This document shows positions 23,075-35,268 of a stretch of DNA of 64,000 nucleotides, in pieces (the stretch's first letter is position 1; each line of letters begins with the position of its first letter). The notes beneath the pieces were generated by a model. The model was not told where the DNA came from. It made no database searches and saw only the letters and a list, made by a program, of their open reading frames with translations. The translations under genes and the position numbers were made by a program. Source of the DNA: Craterostigma plantagineum (taxonomy: Eukaryota; Streptophyta; Magnoliopsida; Lamiales; Linderniaceae); NCBI GenBank assembly GCA_027422505.1, contig JAPQWV010000005.1:15506001-15570000 (forward strand), given 5' to 3'.

Positions 23075-24394
23075 TGTTGACCTTTTTGGTCCACGAGCGT
23101 AGAGAGTTTTGACGAACAATGTAATTGTAATGACGTTAGGTCTGTAAATTAAGTAATTCGATTTGTGATCAATAAAATGTCTAAGAACATGATAATATTC
23201 GACCATGCATTGATTATGAGCTATTAATCGGTTAAAATGTTGAATATTTGATTCGCATGTGATTCTGTGATTATTGGGTGAAACTAGGTGATCGCATGTT
23301 ATAGACAGCCCATGAGATAGGATATATCGTTCTGTGCTATATATGGAAATAATGCATGAGATATCCTACTGAGCTATAAAAGGAAAATATACTGTTTATA
23401 TATGGAAAGTGATATATCCGTTTATACTAGTTTATTCCTGGACGAAAATCACATATACGATTCTTTGCATGCTTTCCGCTGAATTTAATGTGCAATATTG
23501 AATTGATATATTTCCTTATGCTGATTGGAATATTATATTTAGGAAAGACTTGATTTGATTGACTTTGTGGATAAGATGCTATGTGCTCAAAACGGATGTG
23601 ATATCTGAAATATGGAAAGTTGTGGCATGACAGTTTTAATCGTGATAGGTGTGATCTGATCTGATTTATGAGCTAAACATGGTAAATATATTAATCTAAT
23701 GCTATGAGCCGTATATGGAAAACGTGCTGATACAATGCTATCTCGTGTGCTATACTTGGAAAGTAAATCTGGATTGATTTATTCATGAAACTGATAGCAG
23801 GGAATCACTAATGGAAAGTTCGGATATGGTAAATATATGCGAAATGATTAAATATACTTGAGAACGAATTTGAGTCTTTATATGGAATATATTCATGCTT
23901 AAATGAGATTTTATATGGAATATGATCATGCATTAATGAGCTAATGACCATTGTGAACGTTGATTAAGAGCATGACTTATATGGCATGATTGACTCTCGA
24001 AAAGTGCATGGAAATGATGCTTGATTTGACGATTATTATGTGATATGATTTTCCATGAGAAGTGCTGATTGAAAAGGGTTTATATATATGCTACACTTCA
24101 TAATTTTGTGCTACTTAGAATTTGCGAACCTACGACTACGAGAGTTTTGAGCAGAAACACGACTGGGAGATTTCTAAGCCTACATTTGCGATGGCTTTCT
24201 GCCATACTGAACTTTAACTTGCGATATCATCACTCCACGAGTGATTCATCCCGATATTCCTACCTCCACCATATATTCTGTCTTCGGACGTGTTGTCTTC
24301 GGATGTGAGAAATACCAAGGAGGCAAGGTCGACATTTACGCACACGTGAAGGGAAGGACGAGTTTCGGGGGCCCTTCGGTAGCGAGCTGTGTCT
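23075..24394 (+). mobile_element. 3' LTR of element A, truncated
   Basis: It starts TGTTGACCTTTTTGGTCC right after the polypurine tract and follows the other copies to GAGCTGTGTCT at 24394, where the match stops. About 350 bp of the LTR end are missing. Different retroelement sequence follows, so a deletion or recombination joined two copies here. Confidence 0.85.
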
Positions 24395-24934
24395 ATCTCA
24401 TGTTTGGAAAACTATATCTCTTGGATAATTGCCCATTTTTGAGATCACTCGATACTTCTTCCCTCCTTACCTAAGAAATTGAACTTCACAGTTTCTCTTC
24501 TTGAAAATCATCTAAGTTATACTCCAGCTTTTAAGAGTTCTAACCAGATCACAGGGAGCTGAACAAATCTGCGATATCTGCCAGATCTAATAGTGATTCC
24601 AGCCTTGAGAACGTTTTCTGGTATGTTATTCCTCCACTCATTCTCAATATTTTAGTTATTTTGCGCTAAGTTTTCAGCCTTAAAGCATTAGTATATCCCT
24701 TTTTGATGCTGAAGGGGGAGAAGTCTGAGTAATTAATGATATAAGGGGTCGAAGAACTGTCTTACATATTCGAAATGATGTGTTTGCGATATTCCTTTTA
24801 TGTGCCTATGATATATCTTAGTGCTTATGTTGCTTATGTGTGCTGACTGAATTTGCATGAAAAATAGTTGCACTTTTGATATATCTGTATGCAAGGGAGC
24901 ATAATGGTATGCGAATTCTGACTTTTGTCTATAT
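24395..24934. other. Unassigned 540 bp segment between two element A copies
   Basis: This segment matches nothing else I can see in the window. It contains one GGGGGAG word (near 24714) of the type found in Sirevirus 3' regions, and short frames only. It may be 3' sequence of a diverged sub-family copy whose end follows at 24935. Confidence 0.4.
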
Positions 24935-25664
24935 GATTTCTATCTATGCTCTAAGTGGAACTTTGAATTTATGCTATGGACATTTGGAATAACCTCATAT
25001 AGACAGGGAGAGCAAACTAATGTAGCTTGGTAAAATTTCTGAACTTCACTAATATGTTTGCTCTGATGCTTGAACGCTTTACATGGAATATCTGCATAAA
25101 TGATATGGAATATGTGCACTCATGAATGGAATAGCCACACTTTCGATATATCTGTGATGCTCTTATGCGATGCTTGATATTTTGCTCTGAACTTTGGATA
25201 TATCGGTCATGCTTTTATACTGCGATGCGTGATTTTATGCTCTGTTACAGTGATGCTCTGACACTTATCTGTGCTAATTAACGTTTGTGAGATTTCTTGA
25301 TAAGTGATAAGTGCCTGCTGCGATGATTATCTGCAGCTTGAATTATGTTTGGAAAATGCGAACTTAGGCAGTGAGAGCACACTTACGGGTAACTTAAAAT
25401 TTTGCATATCTCATTAAGTTTGACACGAGATATCTTCACTTAGACAGGGGGAGCAAATTCATTCACGATATATCTCTGCATGTCATATCGATAACTGCAC
25501 TTAGGCAGGGGGAGCAAATATGTATCATATGTGATTAGGAAATATCATATTCACTGCTTTACGATTATGGAACACTTAGACATATGCGCTAGGACTTGCA
25601 TGATCGAATGCTTACATGCTTCCGTGCTGCATCAGTTATATGTCATCATCTAAAAGGGGAAGAA
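24935..25664 (+). mobile_element. 3' untranslated region of a second element A copy
   Basis: It is collinear with 22342-23074, including the GGGGGAG motifs and the final purine tract before the LTR at 25665. No coding part of this second copy is left in the window. The left arm of the large inverted repeat begins inside it (25088). Confidence 0.85.
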
Positions 25665-27135
25665 TGTTGACCTTTTTGGTCCATGAGCGTTAGAGAGTTT
25701 TGATGAACGATGTAAATGTAATGACGTTAGGTCTATAAATTATGCAATTCGATTTGTGATCAATATAACGTCTAAGTTCATGATAATATTTGACCATGCA
25801 TTATATATGAGCTAAAATTGATTAAATAGTTGAATATTTGATTCACATGTGATTCTGTGATTATATGGTGAAACTAGGTGATCGCATGTTATAGACAGCC
25901 CATGTGATAGGATATATCGTTCGATGCTATATATGGAAATAATGCATGAGATATCCTGTGGAGTTATATATGGGAAAATATGCTGTTTATATATGGAAAG
26001 TGATATATCTGTTGAAAATCAGTTATTCCTGGACGAAAATCACATATACGATTCTTTGCATGCTTTCCACTGAATTTAATGTGCAATATTGAATTGATAT
26101 CTTTCCTTATGCTGATTGGATATTATATTTGGGAAAGATTTGATTTGATTGACTTTGTGGATAAGATGCTAGGTGCTCAGAACGGATGTGATCTCTGAAA
26201 TATGGAAAGTTGTGGCATGACAGTTTGAATCGTGATAGCTGTGATCTGATCTGATATTATGTGCTAAACATGGAAAATATGTTGATCTAATACTGAGTGC
26301 TAAATATGGAATTGATATAATGCTATCTCGTATGTTATACAATGAAAGTAATCTGGATTGACTTATTTTATAAACTGATAGCAGGGAATCACATATGGAA
26401 ACTTCTGATATGATAAATATATGCGAAATGACTGAATATGCTTGAGAACGAATCCGAGTCTTTATATGGAATATATTCATGCTTAAATGAACTTTTATGG
26501 GGAATATGATCATGCATTAATGAGCTAATGACCGTTGTGAACGTTAATTATGAGCATGATCTACATGGCATGTTGACTACTCGAAAATTACATTGACTAT
26601 GTGCTTGATTTGGTGATTAAGACTTGATCTGATTTTCCATGTAAAGTGTTGAGTGAAAAGGTTTATATATGAGCAACACTTCATTATTTCGAGTGACTAA
26701 GAACTTGCGAACATACGCCTCCGAGAGATTTTTGAGCAGAAACACATTGAGAGATTCCTTACCCCTCATTTGTGATAGCTTTCTGCCATACTGAGCTTTA
26801 ACTTGCGATTCCATCACTGAACGAGTGATTTATCCTGATATTCCAACCTCCACCATATATTCTGTCTTCGAACGTGTTGTCTTCGGATGTGAGCAATCCG
26901 AAGGAGGCAAGGTCAACGTTTACGCACACGTGAAGGGAATGACGAATTTCGGGGGCCCTTCGGTAGCGAGCTGTGTCTGTCGGGATCAGGAGATTCCGAG
27001 GAACGAAACTCGGCGTGTGGTAACCTAGTGTGGCTAGTGTTCGACTTGTTTCGATAATTTATTGGGCTAATCAATCAGTTTTGTATCCAGCCACGGTGCA
27101 TTATAGTGATTTGTTAAACTCTTGGGGAGCAAACC
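25665..27135 (+). mobile_element. LTR of the second element A copy, cut by Athila-type insertion
   Basis: It starts TGTTGACCTTTTTGGTCC and follows the LTR at 15579 to GGGGAGCAAACC at 27135, then switches to the Athila-type LTR region. It keeps the 203 bp segment lost from the first LTR. The same truncated junction occurs in the right arm (50688), so this insertion happened before the inverted duplication. Confidence 0.88.
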
Positions 27136-27179
27136 TAATCGACACGCGGTGTATTGATATTAAGTGCGTGTGTGACAAG
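27136..27179. other. 44 bp of unassigned sequence at the Athila-type junction
   Basis: It lies between the cut element A LTR (27135) and the point where the Athila-type LTR ends by its TGATAA/TTATCA rule (27180). It is kept in the right arm (50644-50687). It may be LTR end beyond the boundary I chose, or filler DNA. Confidence 0.4.
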
Positions 27180-28129
27180 TGATAATTAAAACGAATACGT
27201 ATTTACTATCACCGACGTCCGACAAGTAGTGGACCTATCGTTTGTAGCGTAGTAAAGTGAGTAAACGAGTATCGAACACGGGGAATGAACTTGATTACTA
27301 GTATTAACCTATCGACTCGATATTTAGCCTAAATAAAACGACGGGATTTGTTTTTGCTACGAACTAATTAAACAGAGCAACCTAATGGAATAGAAGACTA
27401 AGAGAGCACAACTAGAAATAATACGAGTGACTTAAGTTGACAAATATGTGTTGGGGATTCGAATCCCGAAGGGTGTTGTCGGCTAAGGCTACGTAATATC
27501 GCTCCTACATGAATATCGACTAAATCGCAGTAATTTCCTACCCACTCACGGATTTGCTGTCGCCCTAAACGTTCATGGGAATCTAATATCAGCGCGGCGA
27601 TGATCGAGTATTTGCTTTCGCCCAATACTCGAATCTCGAACGGCCTAATTGTTATTTAGCTGTCGCCCTAAACGATGTACCACATTTTTACATCAACACA
27701 TAGACATATTGAGGCAAAGAAGCAATATCATAGAATATAAATAGTCGAATACACGTGTTCACGATTATCCTACGCCTTAACTACGACATAACCCAACGTT
27801 CATCTACTCCCAAACACATAAGATGATTAGCTCCTCATATTAGACAAAACAACAACGAGATTCAAGGGAAACGAGGATAGAGAACTCATAAATCTTCCCT
27901 AAGAAGTGAGCAGGGCATTTTGAGGCGGAGCTCTCGTTCCTCGATCAAATGGGCGTGACTGCGTTGTTGGATCGTCTCCCGAACGTCTCCGAATGAAGGA
28001 GCGGCTTCTAGGGTTCTTCTTCCTCTTCTTTTCTCTTAGGTTTCTACTCTTCAAGGTTAGGGTTGAGTTCTGAGAAGAACTCCCCTTTTATTCTTCGAAT
28101 TTGGGCATTAACCCTGAGTTTTGGCACGT

Positions 28130-28600
28130 TCACGGCCACTTAACGGGCCTTCACGGCTGTGAAAGATATAATTATGCTGATTTTTTGCCTTTCTTAAACC
28201 CTTCAGGGCCTATTGCATGAGGGCTCACGGCCGTGACGGCGGCTTAAACCATATTTCTTGACTTTCTGTCACTGGTCACAGCCTCTTACATGAAGAGTCA
28301 CGGCCGTGACAAAGTATAAATTCCATCCTTTTCGCTTCAGTGATGTGTCACGGCCTCTTGCAAAGGAGTTCACGGCCATGACTCCTTAAGTATATTCCAT
28401 CTTAGGCCACTGTCCTCGTTCACGGCCTCTTACATGATGAGTCACGGCCGTGAACGAGGACAGTGCACGTTTGCTATCTTTCTGCCGAGGTTCACGGGAA
28501 AATGCACTGACATTCACGGCCGTGACACTTGTTCTTGACCTTACTGCCTTGGTTCACGGCCTCTTGCGAGGTGAGTCACGGCCGTGACCTTGGGCTGACA
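28130..28600. repeat. TCACGGCCGTGA palindrome array 1 (left arm, in LTR)
   Basis: The 12 bp palindrome TCACGGCCGTGA occurs exactly at 28225, 28298, 28442, 28514 and 28576, and with one change near 28369. Most copies are preceded, 10-20 bp upstream, by a half site TTCACGGCC or GTCACGGCC. Units are about 60-75 bp long. The mirror copy is at 49222-49700. Confidence 0.88.
28408..28465. repeat. Perfect 20 bp hairpin within palindrome array 1
   Basis: 28408-28427 is the exact reverse complement of 28446-28465, with an 18 bp loop. The stem includes the half site TTCACGGCC and its partner GGCCGTGAA plus the flanks ACTGTCCTCG/CGAGGACAGT. It is kept in the right arm near 49353-49411. Confidence 0.85.
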
Positions 28601-28786
28601 GCTTCATACTTAGCCATTTTACGTCGTTTTCGCCTCGTTTTCGTTCTTTTTCGCTCGATAACCATTCGAAGGTCCTACAATATTTAAATAGGTGTAAATA
28701 GACCCAAGAAATGCATCAAATGACCAAAAATATCCTATTATAACCCAAATAAATACAATAATAAACGTATTAAAATATGTTTATCA

Positions 28787-28800
28787 AACCTCCCCACACT
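28787..28800 (-). other. Polypurine tract of the Athila-type element, left arm
   Basis: On the minus strand it reads AGTGTGGGGAGGTT and touches the LTR start. The right-arm copy is at 49021-49033. Confidence 0.85.
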
Positions 28801-30465
28801 TAAGCTTTTGCTTGTCCTCGAGCAAATTAAAAACAAGAAGAGGTGATAATATAGTGGCATGACCATTCACAATTTCATCAATGTAGAAAGAGAACACAAA
28901 ATGGAATCAATCAAGCAATTATGGACACTACAATAATGATCAGCACCAATCAACACAAACTTCCATAGCGCTACTAGTCGAGATCCACACCTCGCAGGGA
29001 TTCACTCAAATCACTCAGTGTATAGGCTAATGAATCTGTGAATCGCTCAATTCATGCAATAATCAAGTCTATACCATATGCTTGCAAGTCAATCGCACGT
29101 CTATTACTTAAAGCAGTAAGCATGAATCAGAAGGTCTTTTCCGGGTTGATGGGGTCAAAAAGTGATGAGGTGGTAGTGGAATCACATATGAGTAGTAGTC
29201 GTGTAGGTCTTCATGACATTATCTAAAGTGTGCCAAGAATCATCTTTTCTGGTTACACCATCTTCATATTCCTCTTATTTCTGCTGCGTTCCACTAAGCC
29301 TTTCTTCTCCCAAGTCTCAAAATTAGATGATGATGTGGAATTCCTGAGACTGCAAGATTATCGAAGGAAATGTTCTTTTCTTTCTTTTCGCAACAGCTCA
29401 TCCTCTTTCTGCTTCACTTTTCCTCCTTCCAGCGCCATTTCTCTCTTTCTCTTTTTTTTTTCTTTCTTTCTCTTTTTTTTACTCAAATCACTCTTCGCAT
29501 TGCGGCGGTGCACTGCACTTTTCTCGTTGAAGAGGGAGTTCTCGACTATTTTCGGCGTTGTCTTTGAGGCGTCATCCGACTACACTTTTCGGCTTTGACA
29601 TTCGACCTTCACTTCTGCTTAACTCGGGTTCAGATGATCTCTGGAGGCTTATTTAGATTAGCGGCTTATGAAAATATGAGGTTTAAGAAATAAAAAGGCT
29701 TAGGCTCAAAGTGGCTAACTACGGTGATCAGTCGCGGTAGGGAACTTTGGCCATGGACTTATTTCCTAATGCCTTCATCATATTCATACAAAACACACTA
29801 TAAGCAATTTCAATACGTATCAAACAAGAAAGTTCTAGAGAGACGTAAATTATGCACTACTCACACAACCAAGAAAAATGAGCAAAAGCTCGTCAGCTCA
29901 AACTCTCACAATGGAACATGGGTTATGCGTGTGAATCTCTCAAAAGCGCACTATGTCTATTCATGCTGAAAAGATTAAATCACGAATGCATGTCTTTATC
30001 GCTCACAAGACTCCCTAAAATGCAATCAAACTTCGAGATGAACACAAACAATCATGCAAGATTTTCATAGATTAAATAACCACAGCACGTCATAACAAAA
30101 TTTCACGTAAATTTTCAACGAAATTCCCCAACAAAAATCCCCTCCCCACACTTAATATGCACGTTGTCCTCAACGTGTAAAATAAATAAAAGAAAGGTAA
30201 AAGAAGTTGAAAAGAACGTGACTCCCCTGAAAATGAGTGACGTGCTCCTGACTCGAGCATTTGATATAGTTGAACATCGTCGGTTCTAATGATTCTGAAA
30301 TATTTTGAGTCGTAGTGACGGAATTCGTGACACTTTTCCTGAAAACACTAAAAAGAAAATTAACCGCACGGAGGAAATAATACAAGATAACAAAACATAC
30401 AAGATAACAAAACAATCGTAGTTATCATAAGTGTCATGACTACTAGACCAAACACAAAAAGAGTA
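28801..30465 (-). mobile_element. 3' untranslated region of the Athila-type element, left arm
   Basis: This is 1.7 kb of AT-rich sequence between the env-like ORF and the polypurine tract. It includes a T/C-rich low-complexity run (29440-29480). A second purine-type word of the same kind (AAGTGTGGGGAGGGG on the minus strand) lies near 30140-30155. No convincing ORF is present. Confidence 0.7.
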
Positions 30466-31746
30466 CTACTTGATAAATAACACATAGCAAAGAACAACAA
30501 GGTGACGGTGGTGGCGGGGAAGTGCCAGTGACTGTTGTGTAAGTTTGACCGCGGCATCCATGGCTTGAAGGGCCTGGTCGTAGCGCTGTTGCTCTTCACG
30601 GTACCGACGATGGGCTTCTTCGTTCCGGCGCTCATACTCTTCCTGTCGGCGCCGAGTTTCTTCGTTGAAGAGCCGTGCTTCTTCGTCGCGGCGCAGCGCC
30701 TCACTGTTGAAGTGCATCATCTCCTGGCGCAATGCGTTAAGCTCTGCGGCCGACGCGTAAGGTGCTACACCTGACGATTCGCCCTCGTGATAGCCGGAGG
30801 AATAGGAAGGACCGGAAGTGTCTGGGTCCACTGGAAATGGTCCCGGAGTCTCGATAGCTAGTGGCTCGGGGAATTTTTCTCCGAGGTCTGTCTGTCCACG
30901 GTAGACTTCGTGCCAAATGTAGACCTTGTTCGATCGGGACCACGTGGGAGCTTTGATTAGCATCTTCATCTTTAACATCATCTCCTCGTTCACCAAATTT
31001 CGTCCACCCACGATCTCCATCTCTGGTGGATTTGCTGGCCACATATTGAGCCCCTTGACAACCTTCGTAACAAATGTCCCCACTGCGAGTTTCCGGTGAC
31101 TACGAACATCTGCCTGTGCGCTAAAGGCGTGGGCCATGGCCATCCCTAAGTGCACCTGTTGACCTCGCTGCATCTTGACTAAGTAGAACAAATCGCGAAG
31201 GCCAATCGCACCGTGCGAGTCGCCCCTTGGTGTGAGCGAGGTCGACAGCAGACGGTGGATGTAGCGCATGCCTGGACTCCTGAGCGAGGACGCCTTCGAG
31301 GTCTTTACGCTAAAGTTGGGTTCGCGGGGCCTTGCGAGTTCAGCCCAACAAGTCTGGCGCTCCGTCGGATTCTCAAAGTAGTCCTTGTAGTGCATATCCG
31401 GAAACGGCCCGACGCGCCCGAAAAATGGTATCGGCACTCCAAGAGCCCGGCAAAAATCGTCGACATCCACCGTTCACCCCTCATGAAATGCCCGGAACTT
31501 GACTCCGTTATGCCCGTATTCCTCGATGGAGAAGGTGGAGAGGAACTCCAGGGTCAATTCCTTGTACGCTGGCTCGTCAATGTGGAAGAATTCGAGCCAT
31601 CCACTGAGTGATATGTACCCGGCCACTTGCTGGTCGATGTGATGCTTCGCCAGCGTGTCGTGGTCAATCTTATCCGTTGGAATGAACTGCATGTCCTTTA
31701 GCCGATTATATCTGGCCTGCTTCGTCTCATCGTCAAACTGCTTCAT
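30466..31746 (-). pseudogene. Athila-type env-like ORF, one stop (left arm)
   Basis: One frame runs from 31746 to 30466 and is broken only by a TGA at 31474-31476 (after KFRAFHEG). The N-terminal part (residues 1-90) includes LTLEFLSTFSIEEYGHNGVKFRAF and the next part RYIHRLLSTSLTPRGDSHGAIGLRDLFYL; both resemble the extra ORF of Athila-type elements found 3' of pol. The C-terminal part has a Glu/Arg-rich heptad-like stretch (about 40 residues) that should form a coiled coil. I see no clear transmembrane segment apart from a hydrophobic tail. It lies between integrase and the 3' LTR, the env-like position. The stop is shared with the right arm. Confidence 0.75.
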
Positions 31747-33966
31747 AGAGGCTAGCAGTGACGTTGCGCCCGGGCGTCGCCTTGACGTACCGGCGACCCC
31801 GAAGCTTGATTACGTAATGTAGCTGAGCGGATTCGACCCACAGTACCTGGGAGTCCAAATGTGAGTTGCGAGAAGAAGATAATCAACACAGCTTGACTCG
31901 ACCAACGTAGCGACAAAACAGACATTTCTTAAAAAAGAAACATATGAAAAGTTCAATGTGGCATTTTGTCGAACACATAATAGACAAGCTAAAATATGCA
32001 TTCTAGTTTCAATAATCGATTAACCTAGCACATTCTTGGACTTCATACGATTAATCAACGGCAAATAAACCATTAAACGCAATCAATTTCGTAAAAAATT
32101 CCCAAATTTCGGATTTAGGGTTCATCATCCCATGAGGTAAATTAATGCACGAAATCAACAAATTCGGCAAACCCAAAGCGTTTATAGCATAATTCTATCC
32201 ATGAAAGAGCAACAACAACACCAAATTCGAACTAGTCTCTGAGATCGCCCCTAATTCGAAAGTTATGGTGAAAGAAAATTCATACCTGTCGATTTTACCG
32301 AATTTAAATATGGGTACGTTTTCATTCGTGTGTTCGCCGGGGTTAGGCGACGTGCAGAGGTGCGGCGGTCGGTGGTGGTCGAAGAGGTGGTGTTTTTTCG
32401 TGAGGGAGAGAGGAGAAGAAGAGAAATAGGGAAAGGAAGAGAAAGAGGGAAAAAGAAAGAGAGTGTGGCCTTACGACCCGCACCATTCACGGCCGTGAAT
32501 GTTCGATTCACAGGCCGTGAATAGTAGCAGTGGCTTCTTACGCCCATTTCACGGCCGTGACAAACTATTTTATTTATTATTATTATTTTATTTTATTTTA
32601 ATTTTTTTTAAGTGACCCGTTTGTGTCACGGCCGTGAATACTTGTTCACTAAGCCGTGACGTGGGGCGGTGGGCATAAACTGCCAAGTTCACGGCCGTGA
32701 GTCGTACGGTCTCAGGCCGTGAACACGGGCAGTGTGTATTGTTCCGTCCAGCCGTGACAGACGAGTCATAGGCCGTGAATCTCTTTTTTGTTTTGTGGCC
32801 CGAATGAGTCACAGCGTGATGATGAACATCTTGGGCCGTGAAATGAGACAGTGTTATTAGTACAAGTCACGGCCGTGAATTGGTGTTCAACAAGCCGCGA
32901 CTCCAGGCAGTAACTTAGCCTATCAGTGTCGCGGCCGTGAATACTTAGTCATAGGCCGTGACAGTGTATTTTTTTTGTTCTTATTATTATTATGTAATAT
33001 TATGATTATTATTATTATATATATTTCTACTATGATTAACAAATAATCGATGAGTTTTTCGAGAACGATTTGCGCGAGCAAAAATCTGATAATCGACAAA
33101 GCAAATATCACTTCCTCACGCGGCGTCAAATCCCCAAGTCAAAAATTAGTCGGTAACATTTAATGGATTGTTGGGTTTGATAATGATGTTTTTGTTCCCT
33201 CCATGCCTATAAGTAGACATTGGTCGAATGACACAATAGCATCATCTACCATAAATCACAAGTCTTCAGCAATCTCATTTTCGACATTCTAGGTTAACTC
33301 ACCACTATGAATTGGGGACAGCAGCAAGGTCGAGAGAATGAGAGTGAAGAATATGCGAGGATTCGACGTAATTTAGATATGCTATCACTCTACCTCACTC
33401 TTCTTTTGGGTTTGTTCGCAGTTTTACTAGCTTTCGTGTGTTGGGTTCTCACAAGGTGTACTTGTGAGTAACCGCCCTTATGAAGCAAAAAACTATTGTT
33501 CCGTCTTTTGTGTTATTCGCAGTTTTAATTGCTTTTGTGTTGGACCCTCACACGTTGTAATGGTATGTAACCACCCTTTATGAAGTAAAACTATCGTTCC
33601 TATCTCGTCTCTTGATTCTGCGTTGTGAGTTTCACACTTTGATAGATTAGCGACGAAAACTTGTGAAAATCCTAGGCAAACACTCCGACATAATATCAGT
33701 TTGCGAAAGCACAAACTCCCTCAATATTCGCAATAAATTTATTATTATTTAAATTTTTATTGTTATTATTATTATTATGATATATATTTTTTTAATTTAA
33801 TATATATAATTTTATTTTATTTTATTTTTTTGTTTTCTTTTTGTTTTGTTTGTTTTTATTTATTTTTTTATTTTTACTGTAATGCCTAAAACATAACGAA
33901 AATACCTGGGTTGCCTCCCAAGAACCGCTTCTTTTAACGTCTTAGCCGGACGTACCTCTTGGGCTC
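31747..33966 (-). mobile_element. Non-coding stretch between integrase and env-like ORF, left arm
   Basis: It holds palindrome array 2 (32480-32970), ATT-type microsatellites (32570-32610 and 32975-33020) and a very AT-rich run (33721-33880). Short frames on both strands have no recognised domain. About 100 bp upstream of the env-like frame (near 31765-31800) is sequence that reads as its extension after a frameshift. Confidence 0.65.
32480..32970. repeat. TCACGGCCGTGA palindrome array 2 (left arm, internal)
   Basis: Exact palindromes start at 32487, 32549, 32626, 32689 and 32867, and one copy with a single change at 32929. Here each palindrome is followed, about 13 bp later, by a half site AGCCGTGA or AGGCCGTGAA, so the unit is in the opposite orientation to array 1. 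A GGCAGTG word often follows. The mirror copy is at 44830-45320. Confidence 0.88.
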
Positions 33967-35113
33967 TTATGCTGGCTGGAAGTCGAGGTATAATACCTCC
34001 TTGTCGCTCAAGTCTTCATCGCCTCCATGGTAATGCTTCAACCGATGTCCGTTCACCTTGAAAGTATCCTGCCCCATACCTGAAATCTCGACAGTACCAT
34101 ATGGAAAAACACGAGCGACAGTGAACGATCCCGACCAACGTGATCTAAGTTTGCCGGGAAAAAGTCTAAGGCGAGAATTAAAGAGGAGGACTTGGTCCCC
34201 TTCCTGAAATTCTCGCCTGTGCCTAATTTTGCTGTCATGGTAGGATTTCGAGCGCTCCTTATACATTCTAGCGTTATCATAAGCTGATAAACGCCACTCG
34301 TCTAGCTCATTAATTTGGAGTCGCCGCTTTCTGCCGGCTTCCCCCAAATCCATGTTCAATGACTTGATTGCCCAATAGGCTTTATGCTCGATTTCTACGG
34401 GGAGGTGGCACGCCTTCCCGTAGACCAATCTATACGGGGTAGTCTATTGGTGTCTTATAAGCAGTCCTATATGCCCACAGTGCATCTTTAAGTTTATTCG
34501 CCCACTCCCTACGGTTCCCTTCTATGGTCTTTTCTAGGATGCGTTTCAGCTCACGATTTACTACTTCGACCTGACCGCTAGCTTGGGGGTGGTGCGGGGT
34601 GGATAGGCTGTGTCTAACACCGTAACGTTCTAACGTGCATGCAAACTGGGTGTTACAGAAATGAGTACCTCTATCAGTAATGATGTATCTAGGTGCCCCA
34701 AAACGTGAAAATAGTGCTCGCAAAAATCTTACGACAACTCTCGCATCATTCGTGGACAAAGCTTGCGCCTCAGCCCACTTGGACACATAGTCTACGGCAA
34801 CCAGAATGTACTTATTATTGTACGAGCTAGGAAATGGACCCATGAAGTCTATACCCGAAACATCAAAAATCTCACACACTAAAATAAAGTTTTGAGGCAT
34901 TTCATCGCGTCTCGAGATATTACCTGCGCATTGACATTGATCACAAATGTCAACGTACCTTTGGGCGTCTTTGAAAATCGTAGGCCAGTAGAAACCGCTT
35001 TCCAGTACCTTTTGAGCGGTTCGTTTGGCTACATAGTGCCCTCCAGTTGGTCCGCTATGGCAGTGACTGAGAATCTTTGTCGTCTCAGGGGAAGAAACAC
35101 ATCGCCGTATCAC
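33967..35113 (-). pseudogene. Athila-type integrase, left arm, one frameshift
   Basis: The zinc-binding region is [10 protein letters not shown] ... CDQC. The core has [16 protein letters not shown] (first Asp), IITDRGTHF (second Asp) and [13 protein letters not shown] (Glu). The C-terminal part [20 protein letters not shown] is a hallmark of Athila-lineage integrases. A 2 bp deletion near 34440 compared with the right arm shifts the frame. The conserved Trp before GIDF is Ser here. Confidence 0.92.
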
Positions 35114-35268
35114 TTGGTCGGCACATCGCCTGAAAAGATACGGATCTTCCCAAAAGTAGTACTTTAGGTCAGAAAAGAATTTCTTCTTTTGCTGACTTGT
35201 GTACCCCTACGGTAGGACCCTCGCAACAAGATAATTAGCATAATCTGCAAACCAAGGAGTATCATCAA

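Larger units (their letters stand above)
27180..28786 (-). mobile_element. 3' LTR of the Athila-type Gypsy element, left arm (1607 bp)
   Basis: On the minus strand the LTR starts TGATAA (28786) next to a polypurine tract and ends TTATCA (27180). The equivalent in the right arm is 49034-50643. The first part of the LTR (28130-28600) carries a palindrome array. The Athila lineage is assigned from the integrase and env-like ORF of the same element. Confidence 0.8.

Noticed and set aside
29230..29598. A hydrophobic Phe-rich frame near the Athila-type PPT
   Set aside because: It reads through a TTTCTC low-complexity run, lies on the strand opposite to the element and is disrupted in the right arm.
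28130..32970. Regular palindromic repeats that look like a CRISPR array
   Set aside because: Plant nuclear DNA, uneven spacing, half sites between full sites, no cas genes, and the repeats lie inside a retrotransposon LTR and internal region.
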